In this document: positions 1 to 9,300 of the stretch, in pieces
How the letters are laid out: the number at the start of each line of letters is the position of its first letter
Position numbering within the stretch: position 1 is the stretch's first letter
DNA from: a virus
Reading direction: 5' to 3' (one strand)
DNA: 31,036 nt
Virus record (IMG/VR): IMGVR_UViG_3300001589_000087
Span: 1-31,036 of that record
The notes under the pieces: model-generated
What the model was told of the DNA's origin: nothing
The model's database searches: none
Seen by the model: only the letters and a program-made list of their open reading frames with translations
Position numbers and translations under genes: made by a program

Positions 1-1523
1 TCACTTACTACAGGAACTCCACTAGCATTATATTGTACTAAGTTACCTGTTGTACTAAGTGAACTAGTTAAATAAGATAGTGCAGTACCACCAGCATTTG
101 AGATAACAACTGCGTCTCCAGTAAATGAACTTACGCCAGTACCACCATGAACAACTGCTAAATCAGTTGTTAAGGTTAAACTAGCTGCACTTGCTGCGCC
201 TGTTACAGTTAATATATCATCAATAGTAGTTGTACCACCAGCTGAATCAATAGTTAAGTTACCTGAAGTAGTATCAATTTCATTGTCACCAGTAATACCA
301 ACTTGAACATTACCTAAGTAAGCTCCGCCAAATTGAGCATCATGCCATGGTGATGAAGCATTGTCTCCACCTGATAAATCTTCGTCTTTAGTAAATGAAA
401 ATCTTTGAGTTTGTATATCAAATCCAAAGAAACCATCTTTAACTGCTGAACCATCATGCCATTTAAATCTAATACCACGATCGAGTCCATCTGCAGAAGC
501 AGTGTCTTTTGCTAATTCTAATACTGGATCAGCTAAAGTAACTACTGTTGAATCAACAGTTGTTGTTGTACCTGAAACTGTTAAGTTTCTTCCAACAATT
601 AAGTCACCGCTTGTATTAACTGTATCTGTAAGTTGATTACCAAGTACTGTATTACCATTAACCTGTAAGTCTGTAGTAACTGTTAAATCATTTCCAATAG
701 TTACATCATTTGGTAAACCAATTGTTACTTTATTATTAGATACAACAACTGTAGTTTCTGCAGCTGTATCTGAGAATGTAAATGTATCTGAAAGTAAGTT
801 AACTGCATCAGTATTTGAATTATCATCAGCAATATTTAGAACAGTTGCAACTGTTACTGTACCGGCAGCTGTTAATCTACCTTGTTGGTCAACTGTAAAT
901 GTTGGAATTGCTGTTTGAGAGCCGTATGAACCAGGAGTTACGGCAGTATCATCTAGATCAATTTCAATTTGATTACCAGAAGCTGATGTTGTTATACCAG
1001 TATCACCGGATATTGTTAATATTTCTGAATCTAAATCAATACTTAATGCGCCACCCGAATCAGCTTGAAAATCTAAGTCTTGAGCTGTTACTTGAGCATC
1101 AACATAAGCCTTAATTGACTGTTGAGTAGCAAGTGCAGTAGCACTGTTAGATGTGAACGAATCTTCATCTTTAATAGTATCAATTGCTACAGCTGAACCT
1201 AAAGCTCCAGTTGCTGCAATCTTAAATGTTGCAGTATTTAAAGCGCTTACATGTGAATTACCATCTGTAATTAAAGCGCTATTTGCTGTTGTTGTTCCGT
1301 GAACGTGGTCTAAAAGGTTGGTATAATATACACCACCAATTATTTCTACCGAGGACGCGTGACCTGATCCATCTTCTGAACCTGTTCCTATATAAAGTCT
1401 ATCACCATTATTTGCTTGTGTTCCAGTAACATACGAGTAAGCTAACTCACCAGTACGTATATTACTAGGCGCTGCGGTGGTAGACCCCGTTGTTAAAATC
1501 TTTATTCTTGTTAAATTAGCCAT
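1..1523 (-). CDS. Tail fibre-like virion protein, 3' end missing
   Basis: The minus-strand frame is open from an ATG at 1523 to the left edge (about 507 residues), so the C-terminus is outside the window. The protein is rich in Thr, Ser, Asn, Asp and Gly and has the beta-rich, aromatic-poor look of trimeric phage fibres. Near residue 190 it has a PGSYGSQTAIPTFTVD stretch followed by DQQGRLTA, then a DVTIGNDLTV segment, a NLTVSGTTTTVDS segment and a GGTG turn. These modules recur in marine T4-like fibre proteins and in the 1349-aa fibre at 2069-6118. It starts directly after the TAG stop of the 69-aa gene. It probably forms part of the host-contacting fibre or baseplate periphery, but the receptor-binding tip cannot be seen. 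The fibre class is fairly sure; the exact role is not. Confidence 0.8.
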   Translation of the reverse strand, partial: MANLTRIKILTTGSTTAAPSNIRTGELAYSYVTGTQANNGDRLYIGTGSEDGSGHASSVEIIGGVYYTNLLDHVHGTTTANSALITDGNSHVSALNTATFKIAATGALGSAVAIDTIKDEDSFTSNSATALATQQSIKAYVDAQVTAQDLDFQADSGGALSIDLDSEILTISGDTGITTSASGNQIEIDLDDTAVTPGSYGSQTAIPTFTVDQQGRLTAAGTVTVATVLNIADDNSNTDAVNLLSDTFTFSDTAAETTVVVSNNKVTIGLPNDVTIGNDLTVTTDLQVNGNTVLGNQLTDTVNTSGDLIVGRNLTVSGTTTTVDSTVVTLADPVLELAKDTASADGLDRGIRFKWHDGSAVKDGFFGFDIQTQRFSFTKDEDLSGGDNASSPWHDAQFGGAYLGNVQVGITGDNEIDTTSGNLTIDSAGGTTTIDDILTVTGAASAASLTLTTDLAVVHGGTGVSSFTGDAVVISNAGGTALSYLTSSLSTTGNLVQYNASGVPVVS

Positions 1524-1733
1524 CTAGTACGTGCCTCCTGTAAACACGGTATTAATATTACCCAATGTTCTTGTTAATTTATATTTAGAAGTGGTAGCGT
1601 CGAATATTAACATTGCTCCATCTCCTAAATCAGTTTTATCTAAATCAGTTAAATCATTAAAGGCAATGTTACCAATTTTTAGAGTTCTTGCTTGAATTCT
1701 ATTTTGCTGAGTTATTTTAGCTTTTATAGCCAT
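1524..1733 (-). CDS. Small conserved virion-cluster protein (69 aa)
   Basis: This 69-aa protein starts MAIKAKITQQNRIQARTL and ends in a Gly/Thr stretch. It has no membrane segment and no catalytic motif that I recognise. Its start overlaps the stop of the upstream 111-aa gene as TAATG, and its TAG stop abuts the ATG of the fibre gene, so it is probably translated by coupling within the late fibre operon. Its position between an Ig-like small protein and two fibres suggests a fibre-attachment or small structural role, but that is inference from context only. Confidence 0.75.
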   Translation of the reverse strand: MAIKAKITQQNRIQARTLKIGNIAFNDLTDLDKTDLGDGAMLIFDATTSKYKLTRTLGNINTVFTGGTY

Positions 1734-2068
1734 TATATTTGCGTCACTCCTGGTGTTACTTCTACTTGTCCTTCCACTATTCTTGTCCTTTTGCCTGCCG
1801 AATCTAGCATTTCAAGGTCATAAACATATCTACCTGCAGCCATTGTTGATGTTGTAGTATCAGTTAAAGCTATAGTAACTTGCCCTGAACTAGGATCTGA
1901 TACTGTAGTAACAAAATCTATTGAAGTTGTTGATGTATAAGACTTTCTTATTTGTCCAGCAACAGTAAATCCTGTAATATTTACAGCATCACCATCTTGG
2001 TCAGTAACATCAATGGTAGCTTCAAAATCTGTACCTTGGTCTATTACTAAATTTGCAACAATTGCCAT
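1733..2068 (-). CDS. Small beta-sandwich (Ig-like) structural protein (111 aa)
   Basis: The protein begins MAIVANLVIDQGTDFEATID and alternates short hydrophobic strands with Asp/Gly/Thr turns (VNITGFTVAGQIRKSY, GQVTIALTDTTT, GRYVYDLEMLDS, VEGQVEVTPGVT). That pattern fits a single Ig-like or BppU-type beta sandwich, a fold common in phage baseplate and fibre accessory proteins. The ATG lies directly after the TAA of the S74 fibre gene, with AAAGG about 7 bases upstream as ribosome binding site. A TATAAATA box at 2080-2087 overlaps that site. The gene sits between two fibre genes, so it is likely a virion component, perhaps a fibre-tip or connector piece. The function is not established from sequence. 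Confidence 0.75.
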   Translation of the reverse strand: MAIVANLVIDQGTDFEATIDVTDQDGDAVNITGFTVAGQIRKSYTSTTSIDFVTTVSDPSSGQVTIALTDTTTSTMAAGRYVYDLEMLDSAGKRTRIVEGQVEVTPGVTQI

Positions 2069-5000
2069 TTATATACCTTTATTTATATCTTTTAATTCTT
2101 TAACTTCATTACGAAGTTCTTTTATTGCTTCAATAAGCAATGGTACTAATTTTTCGTATTGTACCGTTTTATAATCGTTATCGCCTTCACTAATCTCTGA
2201 ATTAATTGGCGCATCTTTTACAGCTTGTGGTAAAACAGCTTGAACTTCTTGAGCTGAAACACCAACTCTTTCTTCTTTTTGATATCCAAGTTCTATAGCT
2301 CTTTCATTTGGTTCATATATAAACCCTGATAAGCTATCTACTTTATCTAATGCGTTTTCTATTGGATTTAATCTTGTTTTTAATCTGTCATCTGAATAGA
2401 AAGCTGTAATATCATTAGTTGCTCTTATTTCACCAGTTGTTCCTGATGCATTTGTTCCTACACCTAATGCAGATAATCTACCTTGAATATTTGGAGCTGA
2501 TGCACTAAAGAATGAAGCAGCTGAATATGTTGTATTGGTATCACTCCAAGGCACATTGACAAACATTTTACCACTTGATAATTCAACTGGATAGTTTTTA
2601 CCATTTTCTCCATAACCAATTTTAACAAGACCTAATGTACTTGACGTTGCTGTTGAATAAGTTGTATTGGTATTTGTATCTGTCGCACTAAAAGTAAATA
2701 CTCCAGCAGAACTTTCAACAATACTTACATTTGTACTAGCTGCTAGTACAATAGCTCCACTTCTAGCAGTACCAGCTACTTTTTGAACTGTAGTTACAGT
2801 ATTAGTATTAGTATCAGTATCACTCCATGGCACATTCACTACCATTTGATTAGCAGCGTTTAATTGTATACCATAAGTTCTACCTGCTGTGGATGTAACT
2901 GCATTAGCACCAGTTGGATTATCTGTATTACTAAAGAGTTCAACAACACCTGCTGTAGTATCAGTTGCTATACCGTATGTTGTATTAGTATCTGTTGAAT
3001 TAAATGTAAATGAACCATCTGCATTATCAGTAATTGTAAGAGCACCAGTATCTTTAAATGTAAGACTACCAGTTCTAAGAGCACCCGTTGTTTCTTTTCG
3101 TATCCCAGTAGTTGTTCCTGAAGGAACATTAAAGTCTACAGTCTCTCCAGCTCTTGTAATAGTTACACCAGTACCAGTTAATCTTACTATTTGTCCTGAT
3201 GAAATATCTGCACCAGTATTTGCTGCATCTGTATCTTCAGCACTTATAGTAAAGCTAGTATAATTATCATACCTATTATCAAAATCGTCAGTTGTAACTG
3301 CTGTTAAATGGCCATTAGTATCAACTGAAAGAGATTTAATATAAGTTCCATCTTCAGTACCACCCTGGCCGAACGTACCATTTAAAGTTGATGTTTGATT
3401 ATGAGAAATTGTAACTTTATCATCCCCAGCAGATGTTATAACTGATATTGCATTTCCACCAGCAAAAGTTAAGGTATCACTATTACTATCCGCTACAATA
3501 TTAGTTTGTCCTGCTACTGCAATTGTTTTAAATATGTTTTGAGCTGAACCTACGTCATCATTTGTAATTGTTAAAGTATTACTAGTAGTATTATATGCAG
3601 TACTTATTCCTGTTCCACCTGCAAAATCTACTGTAGTACCATTTGTAATTCCTTCAGTACCTGAATCAGAATTAATAATCCATGAATCATAATCAGTAGC
3701 TTCTGTTATAAGTTGTGATAATGAACCAGCTACTCCAGCTTCCCAATAATCTCCAGTTTCATTCCATTGTAGTAAAGCGTTTGTTGCACTTCCTCTTTCT
3801 ATTTCTATACCGCCAGGTTCTGTTGGAGAACCAGTAACATCGCTATTTAATACAATGATATTATCTGTGGTTGAAAGAGTTGAAGCTTCAATAGTTACTG
3901 TAGCTCCTGAAACGGTTAAGTTACCTGTAATTACGGCATTACCACCAACGTTTAAGTTATTTGTTACTGTGGCTGAATGTAAAGTTGCAAGACCACCAGT
4001 ACTTAAAGTATCAGTTACAGTTAAATCGTCTCCAATAGTAACATCATCAGGTAAAGAAAGAGTAATTATCTTATTATTACCAGAAGAACTTACCGCCGTT
4101 GAAATTTCATTTGAAGTACCAAGAATTTTAAGTGTATCAGATAAAAGCGATACGTTTTCTGAACTTCCTGTATCAGCTGCAAGAGGGAAGGTTGATGATA
4201 CTGAAGCAGTTGTTGATGCTGTAATTCTACCTTGAGCATCTATTGTTATAACTGGTATTGACGTTGAAGATCCATAAGATCCCGCTGTAACTGCAGTATT
4301 ATTAAGACTAAAATCAAAGTTTTGATTATCGGCATCCCAATTTGCTGTAATATTTGTTTCTGTATTATTAGATATTAAATCTTGAGCATTGTAAAATGTT
4401 ACTATATCAGCAGTATTTGTAGCTGCTGAAGTATTTAACCCAACTAATTGCCATGCTCTGTCTGGCTTAGTTCCTACTTCCCCTTCATTCCACTGTAATG
4501 TAACGTCTGGAGCTGATCCACTTACGTGCTGTCTATCTACTCTTAATCCTTGAACATTAACATTACCATCTAGCTCAATTAAAGCTGTATTAAATGTTAA
4601 TGAAGAACCACCGCCACCAATTATTAATGATGCGCTTGATAAGTCTAAGGTTGTTCCGTTATTAAATGTAAATGTTTTTCCTGATTGCCCAAAGACTAAA
4701 TTACTTTGAATTGTTTGAGTTCCAGCATTTACTAAATCTATTTTTTCTGAAACTAATTCTCTTATACCAGCTGATAAATCAGTTGCTGATAATCCTGTAA
4801 GAGTCATATTACCTATATCAGTTTCATGCTCGTTAATTGCATCTGATAAGGTAGTAGCTGTAGTATTTAATGATTGTCCTGGCTCTACTTTAGTATTTAA
4901 AGTATCTATTTCAGCTTCTAATTCTCCAATTGCAGGACCAACAGTACTTGCGGTAGTTCCCATAACAAGACTTGAAATAGTACCAAGTTCTGCGTCTAAT

Positions 5001-6118
5001 TCATTTACTGCATCAGATAAAGTTGTTGAAGTTGTTGTAAGTGACTGACCAGGTTCTACCTTTGTGTTAAGTGTATCTATTTCAGCTTCTAATTCTGATA
5101 CTGCTCCACTTACTGTACTTGCTGTGGTTCCCATTGCACCAGCTGTAATTGTTCCTAATTCTGCGTCTAATTCATTAATAGAAGAAACAATGTCTGATTT
5201 ATCTGTAGTTGTAAGAGATGCAATATTACCTACATCATCTTGCACTTCGTTGACTGCTGAAACTAAACTATTTGAATCAATAAAAATAGTGTGTCCTGCA
5301 GTTGGTGCAAAATTTAGTTCAATAAATTCTGATATAGCATTATCAACTGTGACTATGCTTGCTGGCATAGCTGATGCAGCTATTTGATTTGATGCTCCAG
5401 TATTACCGTCAACTTTTAAAATTTGAGATTGACTGAAAGAACCAGTTTGTGTTTTTAAATATATATTTGTAGTACCAACAACAAAAGCTAAAGTACCAGA
5501 CCAACTAGCTGAAGCTAAATTTGATCCTTGGTAAAGTGAAGCTCCTTCTGTAAAGGTTGCTGGAATAGTAGGATTTCCTGTTAATACTAAATTACCAACT
5601 GCAGTTGGTATATGGAATCCTGTTGCGTTAATACCTTGAGTAATTTCTGTACCATTTACAGTTACTCGACAAACGCCTTTTCTAAATGATTCTGATAATA
5701 CTCTAGAATGACTTGCACCAGCAATACTATCACCACCTATAGCTAAGTTTTGAGATGCGCTATATGTTCCATTAACAGTATCTACGTAAATCTTTTGAGT
5801 TCCAACGACTGAAACTATCCTACATGAGAATCCACCACTTTGTGTTATCGTTGCTCCAGCTATAAATGAAGCTGGTATAGTAGGTCCACCTTTTAAAATA
5901 ATTGCAATTGCATCAACAGCTATTCCATCACTTATTTCAGTTCTATTTGAACTATAATTAAATGTAGTAGCTACTGCGGTATGAGTTGTTTCGAGATCAG
6001 CAATCCTAGAATCTAGTTGTTCAGTATCTCCTAGACGGATTGAAATTTCGTTAGTACCTTCTCTCCAATCTTCAAAGGTATTAGTTTTCGATATTCTAGT
6101 TTCTTTATTTATTGCCAT
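2069..6118 (-). CDS. Large tail fibre with C-terminal S74 intramolecular chaperone
   Basis: This 1349-aa protein has an N-terminal beta-rich region (about 1-290), two perfect-length 57-aa tandem repeats (residues 314-370 and 371-427, with ELEAEIDTLNTKVEPGQSL in both), a long Thr/Ser/Asn/Gly-rich shaft, and a C-terminal Peptidase_S74 domain. The S74 domain is marked by SDDRLKTRLNPI, with Ser1242-Asp1243 at the expected autocleavage point, then GVSAQEVQAVLPQAV and a terminal coiled coil ending ELRNEVKELKD. S74 domains are known to assist trimerisation of fibres and endosialidases and then to cut themselves off. Residues about 600-750 resemble the downstream partial fibre. This is the best candidate in the window for a receptor-contacting fibre. 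The assignment is strong for the S74 end and general for the shaft. Confidence 0.92.
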   Translation of the reverse strand: MAINKETRISKTNTFEDWREGTNEISIRLGDTEQLDSRIADLETTHTAVATTFNYSSNRTEISDGIAVDAIAIILKGGPTIPASFIAGATITQSGGFSCRIVSVVGTQKIYVDTVNGTYSASQNLAIGGDSIAGASHSRVLSESFRKGVCRVTVNGTEITQGINATGFHIPTAVGNLVLTGNPTIPATFTEGASLYQGSNLASASWSGTLAFVVGTTNIYLKTQTGSFSQSQILKVDGNTGASNQIAASAMPASIVTVDNAISEFIELNFAPTAGHTIFIDSNSLVSAVNEVQDDVGNIASLTTTDKSDIVSSINELDAELGTITAGAMGTTASTVSGAVSELEAEIDTLNTKVEPGQSLTTTSTTLSDAVNELDAELGTISSLVMGTTASTVGPAIGELEAEIDTLNTKVEPGQSLNTTATTLSDAINEHETDIGNMTLTGLSATDLSAGIRELVSEKIDLVNAGTQTIQSNLVFGQSGKTFTFNNGTTLDLSSASLIIGGGGSSLTFNTALIELDGNVNVQGLRVDRQHVSGSAPDVTLQWNEGEVGTKPDRAWQLVGLNTSAATNTADIVTFYNAQDLISNNTETNITANWDADNQNFDFSLNNTAVTAGSYGSSTSIPVITIDAQGRITASTTASVSSTFPLAADTGSSENVSLLSDTLKILGTSNEISTAVSSSGNNKIITLSLPDDVTIGDDLTVTDTLSTGGLATLHSATVTNNLNVGGNAVITGNLTVSGATVTIEASTLSTTDNIIVLNSDVTGSPTEPGGIEIERGSATNALLQWNETGDYWEAGVAGSLSQLITEATDYDSWIINSDSGTEGITNGTTVDFAGGTGISTAYNTTSNTLTITNDDVGSAQNIFKTIAVAGQTNIVADSNSDTLTFAGGNAISVITSAGDDKVTISHNQTSTLNGTFGQGGTEDGTYIKSLSVDTNGHLTAVTTDDFDNRYDNYTSFTISAEDTDAANTGADISSGQIVRLTGTGVTITRAGETVDFNVPSGTTTGIRKETTGALRTGSLTFKDTGALTITDNADGSFTFNSTDTNTTYGIATDTTAGVVELFSNTDNPTGANAVTSTAGRTYGIQLNAANQMVVNVPWSDTDTNTNTVTTVQKVAGTARSGAIVLAASTNVSIVESSAGVFTFSATDTNTNTTYSTATSSTLGLVKIGYGENGKNYPVELSSGKMFVNVPWSDTNTTYSAASFFSASAPNIQGRLSALGVGTNASGTTGEIRATNDITAFYSDDRLKTRLNPIENALDKVDSLSGFIYEPNERAIELGYQKEERVGVSAQEVQAVLPQAVKDAPINSEISEGDNDYKTVQYEKLVPLLIEAIKELRNEVKELKDINKGI

Positions 6119-6348
6119 TATTTACTCGCTATCTTCTTTAAAAGCTTTTTAATTTCCTCAACATCCTTTTTAAGACTTATAATATCTTCGGATTGTTGAG
6201 CATCTAATTTTTGCTTATCAATTTGAGCTAATCTCGCTTCATAAGCAACGTTATTAGTATTTATAATCGCATTCGAAGCAGTATCTCTAATTAGATTAAT
6301 ATCTTCTTCTACAATTAACTTATCTATTTCTTTTTTCTTTCTTGTCAT
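6118..6348 (-). CDS. Small charged coiled-coil protein (76 aa)
   Basis: The 76-aa protein is highly charged (MTRKKKEIDKLIVEEDINL at the start) and its C-terminal half, with DIISLKKDVEEIKKLLKKI, shows the heptad spacing of a coiled coil. There is no signal peptide or membrane segment. Its stop overlaps the ATG of the S74 fibre as TAATG, and it follows the 1764-aa gene by one base. A short helical protein between a giant baseplate protein and a fibre could be a trimerisation adaptor or an assembly helper, but this is a guess from position. I do not recognise the family. Confidence 0.75.
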   Translation of the reverse strand: MTRKKKEIDKLIVEEDINLIRDTASNAIINTNNVAYEARLAQIDKQKLDAQQSEDIISLKKDVEEIKKLLKKIASK

Positions 6349-6349
6349 C

Positions 6350-9300
6350 TTATGTTGCCGCTATTGCTCTAAAGTCTCTTACCATCGGAACGTTCGAACT
6401 ATTTGTTGATGTTAATACTATTTTAAATGCCATTGAACCAAACTTACCAATTGCTGGATCAACACTAAATTTAACTTCATTAAATGCTCCAGAGTTATTT
6501 ACTGGAATAATTCCACTTGAAGGAGTACCTGCAGATGTCCATGCAACATCATTATCAAAATCTGTATCATCACCAGCAGCAAGTACTTTAAAGTATAAAT
6601 TTATAAGAGTATCTTTTGGTTTATTTACTGATAGATATATATCAATTACATCAGCTTCTTCATTTAAGTCAACTCTTTTAGTAATATAACTATTTAAGTT
6701 TGAAGTACCAGTAGCAGATGTATCAGCTACATAAGATGACCCATAAGCACTTTGATTATATGGAGTTGCATTTGATGCGCTATTTGTTCTATTTGAAATT
6801 GTAAATATTGATGTTCTATTCATATCAATTACAGGAGATAAATAACTGTTTCCAGTTAAAGTAGCAGTCAAATCAAATGATTTATTGCTACTCATATAAG
6901 TTGATTCGTTAATTGCAGAACCAACTACTAAAGGTCTAGTAAAGTTATTAGTAGCATTTGCTAATAGTTTTAAGTTTTGCATCTCTGATGTTGTGCCATA
7001 AACATTTGATTCAGCACCATCAATTGATTTACCACCAAATGCATCAAGTGAATAAGATATTCCAGTACCTGGAACCGATAGATTTTGTATTGATGGAAAT
7101 ACTGAATTATACATTTTATTTTCAGTAGCAGTAATAGTAGTTCCACCACCATCTATACCAACTGTTGTTGCTTGTACTCCTGAAATTGTAATAGCATATG
7201 AATCATGTTCTACGTTTGTTATATCATGTGTTGTATTCATTTGGGCTGCAGTAATATTATTTACTGTACCACTTTGACCGCCAATAGTTACTTTATTATT
7301 TGCGCCATACATACCATGATTTGGATGTGAAACTTTAATAATAGTATTTGTAGAGTTAGATACATATCTAAATGGATTAATACCTAATGTTCTTGCTGGA
7401 ATAACATCGTTAACAAAATCAATCGTTGCAGATGTAGAAGTAAAGTTTGCTCTATAAAGAGTAAATTTTAAGTCTTTAGTTTGTTCTGGTGTCCAAGTTG
7501 AAGCGTTTGCTGATGTAAAGAATACTCCATTGTAAGGTTGTTTAGTAACCCTATTAGCTGTATTTTGTAAATCAAATCCACCTGTTTCTGCAATAAAGAC
7601 TTTAAATTCATCAGATTGTGAGATCAATACGATGGCATATTCTTGATCTTGAGCTAAATAAACTGGATGATCAAAAGTTACTGTAGTTGCCTGTGAACTA
7701 TCAGCTGAAGTTGTTATAGCACTTGGATATACTACTACATCAGTACCTGGAACAACTTGTTGAGTTGGTATACCATTTTCAACTGAACGTATTGAAACAT
7801 TCAAAGGTATACTTGCATCTTCAGCTGCAACAAAGAGATCTAGCTTAGTAGTAAATATTCCGCCTTGTTGTGTAATTAAAAATGTCTGAGCAACTGGGTC
7901 AACATATTCAACCTTTTCAGATCTAGTACTTCGTGTAGTAGTTTCTGATATTACTCTATTTGAATTTGTTTCAGAAGTTACAAACCTAGGAACTTTAGTT
8001 GAGATAATAGTATTTTCTTTTACTTCTAATAATCCTTGAGCATGATATAATGTTTCAGCATAAGTAAGCTCGTCATTCTTATTATTTGTAGAAGAATCTG
8101 TTAATCTAAATTCTCGGGTTCCTGTTTTAAATCTAAGAGCTGCTGTAGAAGGTATAATAAATGAACCTTCAATTACACCAGACGCATTTGTAATTAAATC
8201 TGTATTTGATGGATGCGAAGCTACGCCGCTATAACCAAGTACTCCTGAAGTATCTGACCATTGTTGGAATGATTCTTCAGCGCAGAAATTAGTAACATCT
8301 GCTCCATTAAAGAAAGCAAATACTTTAGTATTAGGTTTCATTAATTCAGCTTTAAAGAATATTTTTCTTGAACGTATAAATGGTATAAAGTTAGTTTCTA
8401 CTACTTTAGCTCCAAGTTCTTTTCTTTGAGTATCAGGTACGATAGTTGTAGTTAAACCAGTTCTTGACTGATTACTAGTTACTGTTGAAGCTGTTACAGT
8501 TGTAGTCGCTGTCGTTTTCTTAATTCTGCCTCTTCGGTCATTAACTCTTTGGCGAGTGACTGAAGTAGATGTACCTAATACAGTTGATTCTGTACCAGAC
8601 CAGTTAGTTTCCCATTCGTTCCATACTGTTCCAAGTATATTACTTTGGTTAGCTTGGAATACGAGTTGGTCATATATTCCTTCATCATCAATAACAACAT
8701 CAGGTCTTGTTTCTGTATCTTTCCATTCATCAGATTCTGGTGATAAAGTTATTTTACCAGCCCAACTAAATACATTGTAAGGATTTACAAATTCTGATTC
8801 TGTAGCATAAGGTTGTTTGATATATTCTGCATGGCCGTAAGGAAGAGTTACAATTGAACCTGTTTTTTGTGCTTTTCCACCTGTTCCGTTAGCTTCACCA
8901 GCTTTTCTAATTAAGTTAACATTTGATTCAACATATTTCGGTCTTAAAATGCCGTTTGCTTTATCAATAGCAACTTCGTAATCTGGGTGAGTAACATGTC
9001 CTACATTATGCCCATAGAAACCATCAACTAAGAATCCATTTTTAAATCTTTCAGTTGTGTTATCCATTACTTGAGTATTAGCTGCTTCTTTTTCTAATAA
9101 ATTAAGTGAAGTATAATACTCTAAGTTTTTAACTCGTTTATCAATAGAACCAATATCTCTCATAGTATAACGTTTGTTATCTATTTTAACTGGAGATAGA
9201 TCTTTTGTATTAAATACATAAGGTTGATAATGTAATTCATATATGACCATTGCATTTTCTGGATCTTCTGGTCTGCTTGGATCTGTTGCTGCAACACCAG

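Noticed and set aside
1-1500. Repeated GTAGTAGTATC/AGTTGTTGT-like words that look like a repeat array
   Set aside because: They are Thr/Asp/Asn codon runs of the fibre in irregular spacing; there are no constant repeats and spacers, so it is not CRISPR or a tandem DNA array.
2080-2087. TATAAATA on the minus strand before the 111-aa gene, as a third box-at-ATG promoter
   Set aside because: The predicted start would fall after the AAAGG ribosome binding site of that gene, and the spacing to ATG differs from the other two. Chance is likely.
2889-5387. Long plus-strand frames opposite the S74 fibre gene (2889-3263, 3855-4235, 5064-5387)
   Set aside because: They are Val/Ser/Pro-rich mirror translations of the Thr/Asn/Asp-rich fibre codons, lack ribosome binding sites and lie wholly inside a convincing gene.
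6258-6265. TATAAATA on the minus strand inside the 76-aa gene
   Set aside because: It lies within codons for IINTN, 140 bases from the next start, with no gap or other support. A few chance copies are expected.
6970-7152. Minus-strand frame with a poly-Leu stretch resembling a membrane span
   Set aside because: It is an out-of-frame reading of the DUF4815 gene, whose own frame has clear family motifs.
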